From RUG11690 sp045616665 (GTDB lineage: Bacteria > Bacteroidota > Bacteroidia > Bacteroidales > WCHB1-69), in the NCBI GenBank assembly GCA_045616665.1, contig JAZLHE010000056.1:3279-67278 (forward strand): a stretch of DNA of 64,000 nt. Direction: 5' to 3'. Under the pieces are notes generated by a model, which worked only from the letters and a program-made list of their open reading frames with translations, did no database searches and was not told the DNA's origin. The position numbers were made by a program, and so were the translations under genes. Positions 26,738 through 35,233 of the stretch are shown here, piece after piece; position 1 is the stretch's first letter, and the number at the start of each line of letters is the position of its first letter.

Positions 26738-28171
26738 ATGCTTTTTAACTCATTCTCCTTCGGATTCTTCCTTGTGACAGTCTATCTACTGTACTGGTTG
26801 GCCTTTAATCGCAACATAAAGTTGCGCAATTTGTTCATTTTGGTGGCCAGCTATTTTTTCTATGGCTTCTGGAATTGGAAACTACTGATATTGATTATCA
26901 TCGTTTCTGCCACCGATTTCCTCTTCGGCAATTTGATATACAAAGAGGAAAGCGAAAAACGGAGAAAACTGTATTTGACACTCGCGTTAGTCATTAATTT
27001 GGGCATACTCGGATTTTTCAAATACTGCAATTTCTTTGTTGATAGTTTTTATTCGCTGCTTCACCTTTTCGGTGCATCTGGGACGTTCACGCCTTTCAAC
27101 ATCATTTTGCCCGTGGGCATCAGTTTTTACACATTCCAAGGATTGAGTAATGTATTAGATATTTACTATAGGAAGTTTGAACCGACCAAAGACCCGATTG
27201 CCTTTTGCGCATTTTTGGCCTTTTTTCCACAGCTCATTGCCGGACCTATCGAGCGTGCGCGTGATTTGCTGCCTCAATTCTTCACTCCAAAGAAATTCAA
27301 TTACGACGATGCCAGAAAGGGATTATTCCTGATTGCTGTCGGTCTTTTCAAGAAAATCATCATTGCGGACAGATTAGCGATATACGTTGACTCTGTGTAT
27401 GGAAACGTGTCAGAAGTGCACGGCTTGCCAGCATTGGTTGCCGTATTATTCTTTGCATTCCAACTTTATTTGGATTTTTCAGCCTATTCGCAAATCGCCA
27501 TTGGTACGGCGCGGATTTTCGGTTTCAAACTAAGCACTAACTTCAACAAGCCCTATTTGGCCACTTCTTTCAAGGACTTTTGGTCTCGTTGGCATATCAC
27601 GCTCACCAGCTGGTTCCGCGACTATCTGTATTTCCCATTAGGAGGAAACAGGAGAGGTAAATTCAGAACTTATCTCAATGTGATTATCATTTTCACGGTA
27701 AGCGGACTATGGCATGGCGCATCCTGGAATTTCGTTATTTGGGGATTCTTGAACGGTATCTTCCTTGCTGTTTTCGACAAGGCATTTCATTTGAAACCGA
27801 CTAAGATGTTGTCAAAGATCATTTGTTGTCTTTTCGTCACAGCGGCTTGGGCCTTATCTTTGATATTTTTCCGTGCAGGCACCTTTAGCGAGGCTATGAC
27901 AATGTTTGGAAATCTGGGCTTCGGAAATTCAGCCGATTTGCTCGCACACGGAATGGATGCCGTAGAACTCAAGTTCACATTCTGGCTGTTGGCAGGTTTG
28001 ATGTTGATAGAACTAATCTTGAAAAACAAACAGGAAAAAATAGAGAACTTTTTCTTCAATAAATTTTTCATGTTCCGATGGGCCATCTACCTCATCATTA
28101 TTTTGGTTACCATCTATTTGGGTGTATATGGGATCGGCAGCGACAATTCTTTTATTTATTTCCAATTCTAA
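26738..28171 (+). CDS. MBOAT family O-acyltransferase (AlgI-like)
   Basis: 477 residues with about ten membrane segments. The MBOAT core is clear: LPVGISFYTFQGLS, FFPQLIAGPIERA, KDFWSRWHITLTSWFRDYL and SGLWHGASW, whose His is the proposed catalytic residue. AlgI-type enzymes transfer acyl groups across the inner membrane to exported polysaccharide or peptidoglycan. It forms an operon with the SGNH-like gene that starts 12 bp downstream, the usual partner arrangement. The acceptor polymer cannot be read from this locus, since no glycan synthesis genes are nearby. Start ATG 26738; a structured RNA region precedes it. Confidence 0.92.
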   Translation: MLFNSFSFGFFLVTVYLLYWLAFNRNIKLRNLFILVASYFFYGFWNWKLLILIIIVSATDFLFGNLIYKEESEKRRKLYLTLALVINLGILGFFKYCNFFVDSFYSLLHLFGASGTFTPFNIILPVGISFYTFQGLSNVLDIYYRKFEPTKDPIAFCAFLAFFPQLIAGPIERARDLLPQFFTPKKFNYDDARKGLFLIAVGLFKKIIIADRLAIYVDSVYGNVSEVHGLPALVAVLFFAFQLYLDFSAYSQIAIGTARIFGFKLSTNFNKPYLATSFKDFWSRWHITLTSWFRDYLYFPLGGNRRGKFRTYLNVIIIFTVSGLWHGASWNFVIWGFLNGIFLAVFDKAFHLKPTKMLSKIICCLFVTAAWALSLIFFRAGTFSEAMTMFGNLGFGNSADLLAHGMDAVELKFTFWLLAGLMLIELILKNKQEKIENFFFNKFFMFRWAIYLIIILVTIYLGVYGIGSDNSFIYFQF

Positions 28172-28183
28172 ATTCGACAGACA

Positions 28184-29662
28184 ATGGACGCAAAAACATC
28201 ATATTCAAAGAAAAATGCAAACGCCAAACAGTCAACCCCTGCCATAGTGAAAAAGGAGAAAAAATGGTATGTGCTATTAGTGAAATTCCTGATTTTGCTT
28301 GGCATTGTGGTTTCGGTAGTTGTTTTTACTGATAAAAAGGGGTATTTTGAACCGGATCAATCAAACAATCATACCAGCAGAAAATGGAATTCATTTTATG
28401 ATTTTACGGAAAAGGACACCGTTGATGTTGTACTTGTTGGAAATTCCCATTGTTATGCTGGTGTGAATCCTAAAAATCTATCGGCTGCGTTAGGTGCAAC
28501 CTGCTTTGTGTTGGCCTCCCCAGGAACAACCATCATGGACTCCTACTTTTGTTTGGAAGAAGCACTGAAAAAGACTTCCCCCAAGGTTGCAATTATTGAA
28601 ACATACGGAATAAGTAATACCACCAATCATGAATTAACTGCTGGTGGATTGTCGGATCAATTTAAAAGCTTCAATGCACGCAAAGACTTAAAATACAAAA
28701 CATTATCTATGTTTCAGTTGTTTTCACCGGAATATTACATTTCTTCGTGGTCTAAAACTATACGAAATCATGATTTTATTTTTCGGGATAGAAATCAACT
28801 TAAGATTAACGCTGAACTTATGCGGAAAAAACCTAAAAAAGAAAAAGGGTTATATTTAGGAAGATTTGTAAGTTTTACTACAGGCATAGAAGATTCTACT
28901 ATCGTCAAATATCAAAAATTGGGTGCACCTGTTAATGGCAATAACCGAAAAGTGAACGAGGAAAATGCCAAATATGTGCGGAAAATAGTGGAATTGTGTA
29001 AAAAACATCAGGTTACTCCTGTATTTGTTACACTGCCCATGTATTATCAACATGTAAAAAATTACGATGCGTGGAAAAATGAGGTGGCAAAAGTCATTAA
29101 ACCAACTGGTGCGGCATGGTTGGATTTACAATCTCCGTATGATACTGTGAAATTTGATAGAAGTTGTTTTGAAAACACGTATGATGCTAATCAACACATG
29201 ACGTACACTGGCTCTTTGGTGAGTGCATACAAACTTGCCCATTATCTTAAAGACAGTCTGAAACTCAATCTGCCCCAACGAAATCTCACCCAACATTGGA
29301 ATGACCTATTTTATGGAGAAGAAGGATATTTTGAAAATTATCCTTCGCGTATAAACGATCCGAAAAATGTTTTGATTTGCAGTAATCAGCAATTTGGCAA
29401 ATATGAAGTGAAAGATTGCATTCTGCAGAAGATGGATAATAACAATGTTATTCTGTTAAAAGTTGCCAAAAACGACCAATCTGCACATTTAGGGAACAAA
29501 ATAAAGGTCTTAGCCGTTGTGAAACTCAACGGGCAACAACTGCTAACCTATTTGGAGATGTATCGTCCTAAAGAATATGACCCAATAGGACATTATCTTT
29601 ACGAAATGCCATTAATAAAAGAAGCTGAATTAGTTGAAATAAAGGGTGTTGAGGCTTTATAA
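28184..29662 (+). CDS. Membrane-anchored SGNH-like partner of the MBOAT acyltransferase
   Basis: 492 residues: a short cytoplasmic lysine-rich tail, one transmembrane helix (YVLLVKFLILLGIVVSVVVF, about residues 29-48) and a periplasmic SGNH-type domain. The block I motif VVLVGNSHCYAGVNP (about residues 84-98) resembles the GDSH motif of AlgJ/DltD-like proteins, and a late D-x-x-H-like block (DANQHMTYTG) may complete the site. It probably accepts the acyl group from the MBOAT enzyme and passes it to the polymer. A C-terminal domain of about 120 residues after NLTQHWNDLFYG is not recognised. Confidence 0.8.
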   Translation: MDAKTSYSKKNANAKQSTPAIVKKEKKWYVLLVKFLILLGIVVSVVVFTDKKGYFEPDQSNNHTSRKWNSFYDFTEKDTVDVVLVGNSHCYAGVNPKNLSAALGATCFVLASPGTTIMDSYFCLEEALKKTSPKVAIIETYGISNTTNHELTAGGLSDQFKSFNARKDLKYKTLSMFQLFSPEYYISSWSKTIRNHDFIFRDRNQLKINAELMRKKPKKEKGLYLGRFVSFTTGIEDSTIVKYQKLGAPVNGNNRKVNEENAKYVRKIVELCKKHQVTPVFVTLPMYYQHVKNYDAWKNEVAKVIKPTGAAWLDLQSPYDTVKFDRSCFENTYDANQHMTYTGSLVSAYKLAHYLKDSLKLNLPQRNLTQHWNDLFYGEEGYFENYPSRINDPKNVLICSNQQFGKYEVKDCILQKMDNNNVILLKVAKNDQSAHLGNKIKVLAVVKLNGQQLLTYLEMYRPKEYDPIGHYLYEMPLIKEAELVEIKGVEAL

Positions 29663-29702
29663 AAATTTTCCCCGAAATCTTTTTACGAAAAATATACCGT
29701 GA

Positions 29703-29957
29703 CCCCGAAATCTTTCGATAGCCGAGAACATCGAGGAACCAGACGGGCAGCCGCCGGCTTCACGCTTACGGCAACGCCAGAGGCTCCGGAAGCATCAGGA
29801 CGGCAGCACCGTCACCTTCTACGGAGTGAAGAAAGTGAAGTTCACCAATCAGGACGGAACATCGGCCGTGCGCGTGACACGTAACAACGACAACACGGAA
29901 ACGTATGAGAATCCTAAGAATGGGGAATTTGGGGAAGGATTGAGGATTTTCCAATAA
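29703..29957 (+). pseudogene. C-terminal remnant of an unrecognised gene
   Basis: An open stretch of 84 codons without a credible start ends in TAA 29955-29957. The protein-like part reads QDGSTVTFYGVKKVKFTN..., then charged residues ending in GEGLRIFQ. The codons look like real coding sequence, and a stop precedes the stretch. I read it as the tail of a gene lost by deletion; the family is unknown. Two CCCCGAAATCTTT repeats (29670, 29703) mark the left edge. Confidence 0.35.
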
Positions 29958-29982
29958 GCTACAGATTGCACAAAAATTACCG

Positions 29983-30047
29983 CCAACTCGGTGAACAAAA
30001 TTTGGCCAACTAGGTGAACGAGATCTGGCCGACTAGGTGAACGAAAC
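29983..30047 (+). repeat. 23-bp tandem repeats upstream of the DUF4143 ATPase
   Basis: Almost three units of 23 bp, each with the core CCAACTAGGTGAACGA (variants in units 1 and 3), starting at 29983, 30006 and 30029. The period is near two helical turns, as expected of a protein binding array, and lies 45 bp upstream of the -7 box at 30092. Confidence 0.6.
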
Positions 30048-30091
30048 AAAGAAAAATAGCGGATTTATTTACGTATATCATTTATTTTTAG

Positions 30092-30099
30092 TATTTTTG
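30092..30099 (+). promoter_or_regulatory. -7 box of the DUF4143 ATPase gene
   Basis: TATTTTTG followed by CG, 25 bp upstream of ATG 30124. It supports that start over the longer open frame. Confidence 0.5.
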
Positions 30100-30123
30100 C
30101 GCCCGAATTACAAATCTAAACAA

Positions 30124-31404
30124 ATGGAAGATTATAGAGTACGAATTGCAGACCAATTACTATCTGAAAGTTTAGAGGCATTGGGGGCCGTCATTGTGCA
30201 GGGGACGAAGTGGTGTGGCAAGACCACCACGTCTGTTCATCATGCCGGAAGTGTTCTCTATATGGATGATCCGACGCAAAAGGAGCAGAATCTTTCGCTG
30301 GCGCAGACCAACATAAAGCGTTTGTTGGAAGGTGCCACTCCACGAGTGATTGACGAGTGGGAGTTAGCGCCCCAACTGTGGGATGCTGCACGTTTTGAGA
30401 TTGACCATCGGCAAGTGCATATCGGACAATTTATTTTTACGGGTTCAGCCGTTCCAAAGGAGAAAGACAGGAAACGGATTTTTCACAGCGGCGCCGGTCG
30501 CTTCGACTGGATCACAATGCGCACCATGTCACTTTGGGAATCAGGAGACAGCACCGGTGACGTCAGTCTCCAAGCATTATTCAATGGAGCGATGCCTGAT
30601 GGTGCTGCCACAATAGATTTGGACAGATTAGCATATCTTACTTGCCGTGGCGGATGGCCGGGAACACTTTCATTATCTGAGCGAGCCGCACTGCATGTTC
30701 CGCATGCCTACCTGAAAGCAGTGCTCAATTCGGATATATCCAAGGTGGATGATGTTAGACGCGATGCCAATACGATGTCGCGCATCATCCGAAGTCTGGC
30801 CCGTAACCAAGGCGAACAGATTCCTTACACCACTATTCGTGCAGACATAATCAACAATGAAAACACAACCATCAGCACAGACACGGTGGAGGACTATGTA
30901 AAGGTGCTGAACAAGATATTTTTAGAAGAGGACATGCGGGCTTGGAATCCCAATTTGCGTAGCAAAACGGCCATACGGACCACTGACACTCGCTATTTTG
31001 TTGATCCCAGTATCGCCACATCGGCATTGGGAATCGGACCAAAGGATTTGTTGAATAATTTGGCTGACTTTGGCTTCTACTTTGAAACCTTGGCTGTTCG
31101 CGATTTGCGTGTTTATGCCGACGCCTTGGATGGGGAGGTCTTCCACTTTCGCGACAAAAACGGCTTGGAGTGTGACGCTGTCCTCCATCGTCGCAATGGG
31201 GCATACGGACTTATTGAAATCAAATTGGGAGGCGCAGATAATATAGAAAAAGGTGCAATCACCCTTAAAACATTATCCGCCAAGATTGACACTGAAAAGA
31301 TGAACGCGCCATCGTTTATGATGGTACTGACAGGAATAGGCCAATATGCCTATCGCCGTCTGGATGGTGTGTATGTCGTGCCCATCGGCTGCTTGAAACC
31401 GTGA
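30124..31404 (+). CDS. AAA_14/DUF4143 ATPase (intact copy)
   Basis: 426 residues. N-terminal P-loop ATPase with a variant Walker A GTKWCGKTT (about residues 28-36), an IDEWELAPQLWDAAR Walker B and IFTGSAVP sensor. The C-terminal DUF4143 domain holds a PD-(D/E)xK-like core (FRDKNGLECDAVLH ... GLIEIKLGG). Such proteins are frequent in Bacteroidota accessory regions; their function is not established. ATG 30124 is chosen because the family begins with an EDYRVRIADQLL helix. Two decayed relatives lie at 31421 and 38262 on the opposite strand. Confidence 0.85.
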   Translation: MEDYRVRIADQLLSESLEALGAVIVQGTKWCGKTTTSVHHAGSVLYMDDPTQKEQNLSLAQTNIKRLLEGATPRVIDEWELAPQLWDAARFEIDHRQVHIGQFIFTGSAVPKEKDRKRIFHSGAGRFDWITMRTMSLWESGDSTGDVSLQALFNGAMPDGAATIDLDRLAYLTCRGGWPGTLSLSERAALHVPHAYLKAVLNSDISKVDDVRRDANTMSRIIRSLARNQGEQIPYTTIRADIINNENTTISTDTVEDYVKVLNKIFLEEDMRAWNPNLRSKTAIRTTDTRYFVDPSIATSALGIGPKDLLNNLADFGFYFETLAVRDLRVYADALDGEVFHFRDKNGLECDAVLHRRNGAYGLIEIKLGGADNIEKGAITLKTLSAKIDTEKMNAPSFMMVLTGIGQYAYRRLDGVYVVPIGCLKP

Positions 31405-31420
31405 ACAGAAACCGGAACAT

Positions 31421-32370
31421 CTAATTGCCTGATTTCCGTTCCATATAGTCTCTGAAGGCGTAAAGCGGGATGTTCTCCAACCACGGCTGGTCTTCGTAGT
31501 TTTTCATGCTCAGCCGGATGCCTTTGAGGTCGGGGTTGTTCTCTATGAAGATCTTTAATGATTTCGCCCTGACATTCTCTTCGGCTTTCACCTCCACGGG
31601 ATACACATTGTCGTCGAGCTGAATCACGAAGTCGAGTTCTATGCGCGACTTCTCCACGGAATGATAATATACGGGGATGCCGGTGGTGGCGAGTTGCGAC
31701 TCCACATATACTTCGGTGAAAGCCCCTTTATACTCCTTGAAGATGTTGTTGCCGACCATCATCTGGCTTGCGGGGATGTCGGCCATTGCGCCCATCAGCC
31801 CGACATCGAGGATGAAGAGTTTGAAGGCGTTGGCATCTTCATAGAACTTCAGCGGCATCCTGACTGCGTTCACGCAGTTGATTTTATATACGATTCCCGC
31901 ATCGACAAGCCATTGGATTGACTCCTCGAATTCGGAGGCTCTGGCTCCGTGCTTCATAACACCGAAAATGAACTTCTTGTTCTCCTTGGTCAGCTGCGAT
32001 ACGAGGCTCTGCCACATGCCGCAATGTGATATTCGGGCGCATCTTCGGCCAAGGCCTTCAGCCTTGTCAGCGCAACGGGGCAGTCTTGTATTTCGTCTAA
32101 AATAACGAGAGTGTTGCCGGGGACTATGTCAACATCGGTTATGGCCGATAGACCTTTCAGTAACCTGTCCGCGGACTTCTCCGCCGTAAAAAGCTGACAT
32201 GCGGCATCGTTTCGGTCGAAGCTGACAAAGGATATGCTTTTATATTCGTTTTTCCCGAATTCCTTCAGCAGCCATGTCTTGCCAACCTGCCGCGCTCCGA
32301 ACAGCACTAACGGTTTCCTGTCTTTAGAAAGTTTCCATTTTATTAAGTCGTTGTATAAATATCGCCTCAT
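31421..32370 (-). pseudogene. DUF4143 ATPase broken by an internal deletion
   Basis: The N-terminal part (32370 to about 31993) has RRYLYNDLIKWKLS, Walker A GARQVGKTW and Walker B LVILDEIQDCP, and stops just after YHIAACG. The C-terminal part (from about 32017 to 31421) continues in another frame with the DUF4143 domain, including IELDFVIQ ... VYPVEVKAEENVRAKSL. Compared with intact relatives, about 110 residues between sensor and DUF4143 domain are missing and the frame is shifted. The two halves lie in the right order on one strand, so this is one gene with a deletion near 31990-32017. A sequencing error alone would not remove the middle. Confidence 0.8.
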
Positions 32371-32472
32371 AATATTATGATTCAGTCGGTTGTGTTGAAT
32401 TATTACATTTTTTCAACGTAAAAATAGCTGCAAAAATACATTTTTTGAAAAATCGTCTTTGACACAACTTAA

Positions 32473-32604
32473 AAGCAACAAGTTATCCGTGCCATTTCCG
32501 GAATGCCGAAGTGGAAGCCCGGCGCCAATATGGGTCAGCCAGTCAACTGCTACTACCCAGTGCCGGTAATTTCCCGCAACGACGAGCCGGTTGAGGAAAG
32601 GTAA
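32473..32604 (+). pseudogene. TonB C-terminal domain fragment
   Basis: 43 codons before TAA 32602-32604 read VIRAISGMPKWKPGANMGQP, then VNCYYPVPVI and a short tail. This is the typical TonB C-terminal repeat of Bacteroidota energy transducers (W-K-P-G, G-x-P-V, P-V-x-F/I). No start, transmembrane part or proline linker precedes it; a stop lies at 32470. It is a gene relic left between the DUF4143 pseudogene and the DUF1016 gene. Confidence 0.65.
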
Positions 32605-32650
32605 AACTCAAAAAAAACTACTTCCATTTCTCGGCTGTGGAATTTTTATG

Positions 32651-32658
32651 TATTTTTG
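32651..32658 (+). promoter_or_regulatory. -7 box of the first DUF1016 gene
   Basis: TATTTTTG followed by CG, about 60 bp upstream of ATG 32719. The open frame starting at the TTG inside this box is therefore not the real start. Confidence 0.5.
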
Positions 32659-32718
32659 CGCCTTGTTTTTGCCTTCAATCGGCAAAAAGTGAAATCACGG
32701 ATTATTAACCAATTTGGA

Positions 32719-33759
32719 ATGAAAGAAAAAAACAACATAGTACAAAGCACGATCGATGCATCTTTTCTTGCTGAAGTGAAGCACATTGTTGAGCAAGGTC
32801 GCCAACAAGCATACGCCTCCGTAAGTCAGCTGATGATTGAAACCTATTGGAAAATAGGAGAACGTATTGTTTTGCAAGAGCAAAAAGGATCTAATCGTGC
32901 CGAATATGGAACTCAACTTATTGCTCAACTTTCAGAGGAGTTGACGCGAACATACGGAAAAGGATTCAGTGGAAGATATTTGAGAGCATTTAGACAGTTT
33001 TATCTTGTTGTTCCTGATTTGGAGATTTGGAAATCGCGATTTCCAAATCTTACTTGGACCCATATTCTTAAAACTTTACGAGTTGAGGATCCTACAGCTG
33101 TACGTTGGTATCTGTCAACAGCTTCACAAGAGATGTGGAGCGTGCGCACACTCGACCGCAATATTTCCACGCAATACTATGAGCGTCATTTTAAGCAACC
33201 GCAGTTGGTTGAAAATACCGAGAATGACAATAAGGTTGACAAATTGGAAATTCTAAAAAACCCAATAATGGCAGAATTTCTTGGATTCAAGCAAAATACC
33301 GACTTTACGGAAACCGATTTGGAAAAAGGCCTGATTCAGCATCTTCAAGACTTTCTTGTTGAATTAGGCAGGGGATTTGCATTTGTTGCACGGCAACAGC
33401 ATATTTTCACCGATGCCGGTGACTTTTATATCGATTTGGTATTCTACAACTACATCTTGAAATGTTTCGTGCTGATAGATTTGAAAAAAGGTCAGATAAC
33501 CCATCAGGATGTTGGGCAAATGGATATGTATGTGCGTATGTACGACGATTTGAAACGCACGGAAGGCGACAACCCCACCATAGGTATAGTACTTTGCAGC
33601 GAAACGAGCAAAGACATTGCACGCTATTCCATATTACGGGATAGCGATAATTTATTTGCCGCTAAATATATGCCCCTAATGCCTACCGAAGAAGAACTTC
33701 GCAGGGAGATAGAGGCTCAAAAAGAATTGTTTAATTTGCAAAATGACAAAATAGAATAA
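32719..33759 (+). CDS. DUF1016 (YhcG-like) PD-(D/E)XK nuclease 1
   Basis: 346 residues. The N-terminal DUF1016_N helical domain has YWKIGERIV and the YGKGFSGRYLRAFRQFY block. The C-terminal PDDEXK domain runs from about residue 195, with the core GDFYIDLVFYN (Asp) and FVLIDLKKGQITHQDVGQM (D-x-K). A short YxxHF linker joins them. These proteins occur in defence and mobile regions and often sit near restriction-modification genes; activity is inferred from the motif. The second copy follows 58 bp downstream, but identity is moderate, so they are old paralogues or independent arrivals. Confidence 0.88.
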   Translation: MKEKNNIVQSTIDASFLAEVKHIVEQGRQQAYASVSQLMIETYWKIGERIVLQEQKGSNRAEYGTQLIAQLSEELTRTYGKGFSGRYLRAFRQFYLVVPDLEIWKSRFPNLTWTHILKTLRVEDPTAVRWYLSTASQEMWSVRTLDRNISTQYYERHFKQPQLVENTENDNKVDKLEILKNPIMAEFLGFKQNTDFTETDLEKGLIQHLQDFLVELGRGFAFVARQQHIFTDAGDFYIDLVFYNYILKCFVLIDLKKGQITHQDVGQMDMYVRMYDDLKRTEGDNPTIGIVLCSETSKDIARYSILRDSDNLFAAKYMPLMPTEEELRREIEAQKELFNLQNDKIE

Positions 33760-33776
33760 AAAAGATATTTTAAACT

Positions 33777-33811
33777 AACATATTATCAATCATAGCGTTT
33801 GCTATTTGTTC
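33777..33811 (+). repeat. Truncated copy of the 5' end of structured RNA R2
   Basis: The 24 bases at 33788-33811 are identical to 35028-35051, and the AT-rich flank upstream is similar too. The segment contains ATAGCGTTTGCTAT, a small palindrome and the 5' strand of helix P1, but the remainder of the fold is absent. It ends 6 bp before the second DUF1016 ATG. Confidence 0.7.
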
Positions 33812-33817
33812 TAAATC

Positions 33818-34921
33818 ATGAAAGAAAAAAAGACAGATATTGTTCAAGACGAGATTGGTCGTGCGGATATGCTTGCATCTCGCATTGAGGCACTGATTAC
33901 GGAAGCACGTACCAAAGTCGTTTCGTTTGTGAATACCGCTATGGTATATACCTATTATGAGATAGGACGGTATATCGTTGAAGATGAACAAAATGGAGAC
34001 AACCGAGCTTCTTACGGCAAAGAAGTGTTGGAGAATTTGTCGTGCAGACTCACAGATAAATTTGGCAAAGGTTGGTCTGCTGCCAATCTCAGGGCTATGC
34101 GTCAATTTTATGCGGTGTATTCAAAAACGCTAACCACTGGTCAGCAAATTGGCAATGAAAACGCTAACCGTTGGTCAGCAAAATTGACTGATCAAAATAT
34201 AACACCTGAGTTTAAATTGTCGTGGACTCATTATCAAATTTTAATGAGAGTTGAAAATCCACAAGCTCGAAGTTTTTATGAAATAGAATGTTATAACCAA
34301 CATTGGGACAAGCGTTATCTGCAACGGCAAATTGGCAGCAGTTTGTACGAGCGTTTGGCATTAAGCCGGAACAAAAATGAAATAATCCGTTTGGCCAAAG
34401 AAGGTCAAACCATAGAGAAACCGTCTGACGTAATAAAAGACCCGATTGTATTGGAATTTATGGGTCTTAAATCCGATGCTTCTTATTCCGAGACATCACT
34501 TGAAAGCGCGATAATCGGCAAACTGCAACATTTTTTGTTAGAAATGGGCAAAGGATTCCTGTTTGAGGCACGACAGAAAAGATTTTCGTTTGAAGAACGC
34601 AATTTTTATGTCGATTTGGTACTGTACAACAGGCTTTTGCAATGCTATGTGCTGATAGATTTGAAAATGGACGACCTGACGCATCAGGATTTGGGACAGA
34701 TGCAGATGTATGTGAACTACTACGACCGGTATGTGAAACAAGATTTCGAGAAGCCGACAATCGGCATTTTGCTGTGTGAACAAAAAGACGATATGCTGGT
34801 TGAATTAACATTGCCAAAAGACGCTAACATTTATGCGCAGCAATATGCACTCTATCTGCCAGACAAAGATCTCCTGCAAAAAAAATTACGGGAATGGATT
34901 GATGAGCAAAACGAAAATTAA
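33818..34921 (+). CDS. DUF1016 (YhcG-like) PD-(D/E)XK nuclease 2
   Basis: 367 residues with the same two-domain plan as the previous gene: YTYYEIGRYIV and FGKGWSAANLRAMRQFY in the N-terminal domain, then LSWTHYQILMRVENPQAR, and a nuclease core NFYVDLVLYN ... YVLIDLKMDDLTHQDLGQM. It carries a serine/asparagine-rich insert around residues 100-125 (TTGQQIGNENANRWSAKL) not seen in copy 1. The family is predicted to be a nuclease. It lies directly upstream of the RNA fold and the methylase, so it may belong to that system. Confidence 0.88.
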   Translation: MKEKKTDIVQDEIGRADMLASRIEALITEARTKVVSFVNTAMVYTYYEIGRYIVEDEQNGDNRASYGKEVLENLSCRLTDKFGKGWSAANLRAMRQFYAVYSKTLTTGQQIGNENANRWSAKLTDQNITPEFKLSWTHYQILMRVENPQARSFYEIECYNQHWDKRYLQRQIGSSLYERLALSRNKNEIIRLAKEGQTIEKPSDVIKDPIVLEFMGLKSDASYSETSLESAIIGKLQHFLLEMGKGFLFEARQKRFSFEERNFYVDLVLYNRLLQCYVLIDLKMDDLTHQDLGQMQMYVNYYDRYVKQDFEKPTIGILLCEQKDDMLVELTLPKDANIYAQQYALYLPDKDLLQKKLREWIDEQNEN

Positions 34922-35013
34922 CCATCTTTGCAGTCACAAATCAGATACTGCGATTCTTATTAAATCATTAAACAACAAACAATTAACAAAAACAGAAAGA
35001 TAAACATTCAACT

Positions 35014-35231
35014 GATATATTATAATAAATCATAGCGTTTGCTATTTGTTCGAGAAACTCTGAAACGTAGGAAATTTCAAAAGTTGATACCGAGGACAGA
35101 TTGCGAATGTTCACGCTTACGTGGGCATTCTTGTCTGTATCAATCGGTTTCCTACGACCGCAGAGTTTGGGCAAGATTAGCCCACGTTCTGTGTTCGTAG
35201 GGAACAAGTGCCAGACGCTAAAAGCAAATGC
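35014..35231 (+). ncRNA. Structured RNA candidate, copy R2, ending on the methylase start
   Basis: Helices: P1 GCGTTTGCT/AGCAAATGC (35035-35043 with 35223-35231, one wobble), P2 AAACTCTG/CAGAGTTT (35055-35062 with 35161-35168), P3 CGTAGGAAA/TTTCCTACG (35066-35074 with 35148-35156), P4 TTGATAC/GTATCAA (35084-35090 with 35137-35143), GACA/TGTC, GAATG/CATTC (35105-35109 with 35126-35130) and apical CACG/CGTG. Two 3' hairpins follow: GGGC/GCCC (35169-35183) and GTTC/GAAC (35186-35205). The order of helices mirrors R1 at 26498, while the paired bases differ. The 3' strand of P1 contains the ATG at 35228. A cis-acting leader or a separate RNA are both possible; I cannot assign a known family. Confidence 0.65.
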
Positions 35232-35233
35232 GT

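Noticed and set aside
35014..35231. Integron attC-like recombination site
   Set aside because: The fold is larger and multi-branched, lacks typical core sites, and no integrase is present. Left as an RNA candidate.
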